Shown here piece after piece: positions 61,663-64,000 of a stretch of 64,000 bases of DNA. Origin of the DNA: an uncultured Tateyamaria sp. (GTDB lineage: Bacteria; Pseudomonadota; Alphaproteobacteria; Rhodobacterales; Rhodobacteraceae). The DNA lies in contig NZ_CANNGP010000006.1 of NCBI RefSeq assembly GCF_947504105.1, forward strand, positions 94,399 through 158,398, read 5' to 3'. Position 1 is the stretch's first letter, and each line of letters opens with the position of its first letter. Made by a program: the position numbers and the translations under genes. The notes under the pieces were generated by a model. It did not search any database and was not told where the DNA came from. It worked only from the letters and a program-made list of their open reading frames with translations.

Positions 61663-63203
61663 CCCACTGGATCGTTGCCCCCATCATCCTGCCCGCTCTT
61701 CTGGCCCCGCTGATCGTCCTGGCGGCGCGATATCACATAGGTATTCAGCGGGTCTTTTCCGTCGCTGGTGTAGTTGCGCTGATCGGCCTTGCCGCTGGCC
61801 TTGCTTGGCAAGTCTCTGATGGGTCGGTCATCTACTATCGTTTGGGCGACTGGGCGGCTCCGTTTGGCATTGTCGTCGTGGGCGATCGACTGTCGACGCT
61901 GATGATCCTTCTCACATCAGTCCTCGCGCTTTTTGTGCTTTTGTATGCGATCGGATCAGGTTGGGATGATCGCGGACGCCACTTCCACGCGCTTTTCCAG
62001 TTCCAGTTAATGGGGATACTCGGCGCTTTCTTGACAGGTGACCTATTCAACCTGTTCGTTTTCTTTGAGGTCCTGCTGATCGCCTCCTATGGCTTGATGA
62101 TCCATGCAGGCGGCGATGCACGGCTGCGCGCGGGCATACAATACGTATTGTTCAACTTGATCGGATCGACGCTGTTCCTTTTCGCGCTTGGCGCCATCTA
62201 TGCCGAAACGGGAACGCTCAACATGGCGGACTTGGCAGAGCGCGTACAATTGATCGCGCCGGAAGAGACTGTGGGCATCCGCGTGGCCGCCGTTCTGTTG
62301 CTGCTGGTCTTTGCCATCAAGGCCGCGTTGGTACCGCTGCACTTCTGGCTTCCTTCAAGCTATGCAGAGGCCCCCGCGCCGGTTGCTGCATTCTTCGCCA
62401 TAATGACCAAGGTTGGCGCTTATGCCATCATCCGGGTCTACACGATGATCTTCCCTCCCGATCTAGAGGTAACGTCGGGCCTGCATGACGTGTGGCTCTT
62501 GCCCGCGGCACTGGTATCGCTGGCAATCGGGATGGTCGGCGTGCTCGCTGCGCGCAAGCTCGACCGGCTTGTCGCGTTCTCGGTCATTGGTTCGATGGGG
62601 ATGGTCATTATCGCGATCTCGCTGTTCAGCCCGGCCGGTATTGCCGCGGCACTTTATTACATCGTGCATTCGACATTTGCCGGCGCTGTCCTGTTCCTTG
62701 TCTCGGACCTTGTCCGAACCGGTCGTGGGAATGTCGATTTGACAACGCAAGCCCCGATGATTGGTGCAGTTCTCACAGCTGGCATGTTCTTTGCCGGGGC
62801 CATCGCAATGGCGGGCCTGCCACCGCTCTCCGGCTTTCTTGGCAAGCTACTGGTTTTAGAGGCAGCATTTGAAAGTGACTTGATGGTTTGGATCTGGGTC
62901 ATTGTGCTGTCGTCCAGCCTGATCAGCATCCTGGGTTTTGCCCGAGCGGGAAGCATCGTGTTCTGGAAGGCGCACGGCGTTGGACCAAGCGAAGAACCCG
63001 TTGCAGACATAGAGAGCCCGGCCACACTTTCATACGTCGCCGTTGGCGGGTTGTTCACGCTGCTGACCCTGCACACCGTGTTCGCCGGACAAGTGCATGG
63101 CTATACGACCAGCATCGCCACGCAACTCTTTGCACCTGATGCATATATCTCTACCGTGTTGGATACACCCGGCAAGCTGAGTAAACCACAGGATGGCCAT
63201 TGA
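61659..63203 (+). CDS. mnhD: Na+(K+)/H+ antiporter subunit D (MnhD)
   Basis: A 514-residue NuoN-like membrane protein with about 14 hydrophobic segments. Key stretches are LFVFFEVLLIASYGLMIHAG and KAALVPLHFWLPSSYAEAPAPVAAFFAIMTKVGAYAI, carrying the conserved Lys and Glu of the ion pathway. It overlaps both neighbours and is likely translationally coupled. Confidence 0.94.
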   Translation: MTHWIVAPIILPALLAPLIVLAARYHIGIQRVFSVAGVVALIGLAAGLAWQVSDGSVIYYRLGDWAAPFGIVVVGDRLSTLMILLTSVLALFVLLYAIGSGWDDRGRHFHALFQFQLMGILGAFLTGDLFNLFVFFEVLLIASYGLMIHAGGDARLRAGIQYVLFNLIGSTLFLFALGAIYAETGTLNMADLAERVQLIAPEETVGIRVAAVLLLLVFAIKAALVPLHFWLPSSYAEAPAPVAAFFAIMTKVGAYAIIRVYTMIFPPDLEVTSGLHDVWLLPAALVSLAIGMVGVLAARKLDRLVAFSVIGSMGMVIIAISLFSPAGIAAALYYIVHSTFAGAVLFLVSDLVRTGRGNVDLTTQAPMIGAVLTAGMFFAGAIAMAGLPPLSGFLGKLLVLEAAFESDLMVWIWVIVLSSSLISILGFARAGSIVFWKAHGVGPSEEPVADIESPATLSYVAVGGLFTLLTLHTVFAGQVHGYTTSIATQLFAPDAYISTVLDTPGKLSKPQDGH

Positions 63204-63705
63204 TATGGGACGCGCCTTTCGCTGGATTCTGCCCCACCCGTCGCTGACACTGGTTCTGACCCTTGTTTGGATACTGCTTCAAAACGAAATAAGTTCTGGG
63301 ATGGTCGTATTCGGTATCATCCTTGGTATCATTATCCCACGCATCACCGCGATCTGGTGGCCGGGCACGCCCACAGGGTTTCGACTTGGCAGGATGATCA
63401 CCTATTCACTGCTCGTCATTCGCGACATCATTGTCGCAAACATCGAAGTGGCGTGGATCGTTCTTACGGTCCCGAACGACAAGCTGAAACCAGCTTGGGT
63501 CTCCGTGCCTCTGGATCTGAAGCAGCCAGAAGCGATCACCGTTCTGGCGGGCACGATCACCCTGACGCCCGGGACAGTGTCTGCCGATCTGTCGAACGAA
63601 GGGCGCTGCCTGTTGGTGCACATCCTGCACACCGACGACCCCGATGCAGTGCGGGATGAGATTAAGGACAGATACGAGCGCCGTTTGAAGGAGATCTTCG
63701 CATGA
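63193..63705 (+). CDS. mnhE: Na+(K+)/H+ antiporter subunit E (MnhE)
   Basis: A 170-residue protein starting with two hydrophobic segments (LTLVLTLVWILLQNEISSGMVVFGIILGIIIP) and a cytoplasmic domain containing LAGTITLTPGTVSADLSNEGRCLLVHIL, the MnhE hallmark. The ATG at 63193 overlaps mnhD by 11 nt; the ATG at 63205 is equally possible. Confidence 0.92.
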   Translation: MAIDMGRAFRWILPHPSLTLVLTLVWILLQNEISSGMVVFGIILGIIIPRITAIWWPGTPTGFRLGRMITYSLLVIRDIIVANIEVAWIVLTVPNDKLKPAWVSVPLDLKQPEAITVLAGTITLTPGTVSADLSNEGRCLLVHILHTDDPDAVRDEIKDRYERRLKEIFA

Positions 63706-63989
63706 CACTCGCAACCAGCTTGTTTGAAATTGCGCTGTCAATTGCCTTGGTGGTACTTGCCGTCGGCCAAGTGCTGTCGATGGTGCGACTTGTGATTGGT
63801 CCGACGGGCGGCGACCGGGTTCTGGCGCTGGACACGATGGTCATCAACGCCCTTGGCCTGGTTGTGGTGGTTGGCATCCACCAAGGGGTCGGCGTGTATT
63901 TCGAGGTGGCCCTTTTGGTTGCCATGCTAGGCTTTGTATCGACGGTAGCGCTGGCCCGTTTCGTGCTGCGGGGGGACATCATCGAATGA
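63702..63989 (+). CDS. mnhF: Na+(K+)/H+ antiporter subunit F (MnhF)
   Basis: A 95-residue protein with three hydrophobic segments and the family stretch VRLVIGPTGGDRVLALDTMVINALGLVVVVG. It overlaps mnhE by 4 nt and mnhG by 4 nt. Confidence 0.92.
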   Translation: MTLATSLFEIALSIALVVLAVGQVLSMVRLVIGPTGGDRVLALDTMVINALGLVVVVGIHQGVGVYFEVALLVAMLGFVSTVALARFVLRGDIIE

Positions 63990-64000
63990 TGCTGGAAAGC
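63986..64000 (+). CDS. mnhG: Start of the antiporter subunit G gene (MnhG), cut by window edge
   Basis: An ATG overlaps the mnhF stop by 4 nt (ATGA) and opens a frame, MMLES, that runs out of the window. Position after mnhF is where mnhG lies in this operon type. Only five codons are visible, so the call rests on context. Confidence 0.5.

Noticed and set aside
1-64000. tRNA, rRNA, CRISPR arrays, insertion sequences, prophage or defence genes
   Set aside because: None recognised. Genes are densely packed metabolic and transport functions, without direct-repeat arrays, transposases or integrases.

Overview
The window looks like a chromosomal segment of an aerobic or facultatively microaerobic alphaproteobacterium of the Rhodobacteraceae/Roseobacter type. 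The basis is the gene set and the style of the proteins: a ccoNOQP-ccoGHI cluster next to fnrL and hemN, polyol ABC transporters of the Rhodobacter smo type, a Rhizobium-style glycerol ABC transporter, urtABCDE, and a fused MnhA/B subunit. No rRNA, tRNA, CRISPR array, insertion sequence or prophage gene was seen.

Layout. (1) 1-9137: microaerobic respiration block: copper ATPase ccoI (cut by the left edge), ccoH, ccoG, ccoP, ccoQ, ccoO, ccoN, a universal stress protein and fnrL on the minus strand, then hemN on the plus strand. Four FNR boxes lie in the promoter regions. ccoN carries an in-frame TAA and a one-base frameshift. (2) 9141-18818: myo-inositol catabolism. iolD, a phytanoyl-CoA-dioxygenase-like gene, iolC, iolB, an iolJ-like aldolase and iolG are on the minus strand. 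They diverge from a Gfo/Idh/MocA dehydrogenase, iolE and a second dehydrogenase on the plus strand. (3) 19025-20451: a membrane protein and an endonuclease/exonuclease/phosphatase-fold protein. (4) 20526-24646: inositol-type ABC transporter with its own LacI regulator. A 16-bp palindrome upstream of it is repeated between the two iol operons, tying transport to catabolism. (5) 25077-32752: LacI regulator and the sorbitol/mannitol smoEFGK-smoS-mtlK operon, with a second, different palindromic operator pair. (6) 32760-42471: an oligosaccharide operon (ABC transporter, GH2 beta-mannosidase, sugar isomerase/epimerase-fold protein, Gfo/Idh/MocA enzyme) divergent from a third LacI regulator across a 34-bp quasi-palindrome. 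(7) 42474-44001: a BlaI-like repressor and an M56 metallopeptidase without a beta-lactamase. (8) 44082-50199: glycerol ABC transporter glpVSTPQU. (9) 50660-51751: an MDR-family alcohol dehydrogenase. (10) 51779-57792: urea ABC transporter urtABCDE, with urtD frameshifted. (11) 58380-64000: start of an Mnh/Pha-type multisubunit Na+(K+)/H+ antiporter operon (AB fusion, C, D, E, F, first codons of G).

Together this is a nutrient-scavenging island: five binding-protein-dependent uptake systems with dedicated catabolic enzymes and local LacI control, beside the high-affinity oxidase and its FNR regulator. Two features recur across it. Every one of the five substrate-binding-protein genes is followed within 10-44 nt by a strong, sequence-unrelated stem-loop before the next gene. 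The two broken genes (ccoN, urtD) each lack one base in a G/C run, so a sequencing or assembly cause must be excluded before calling them pseudogenes; the extra TAA in ccoN is not explained that way.
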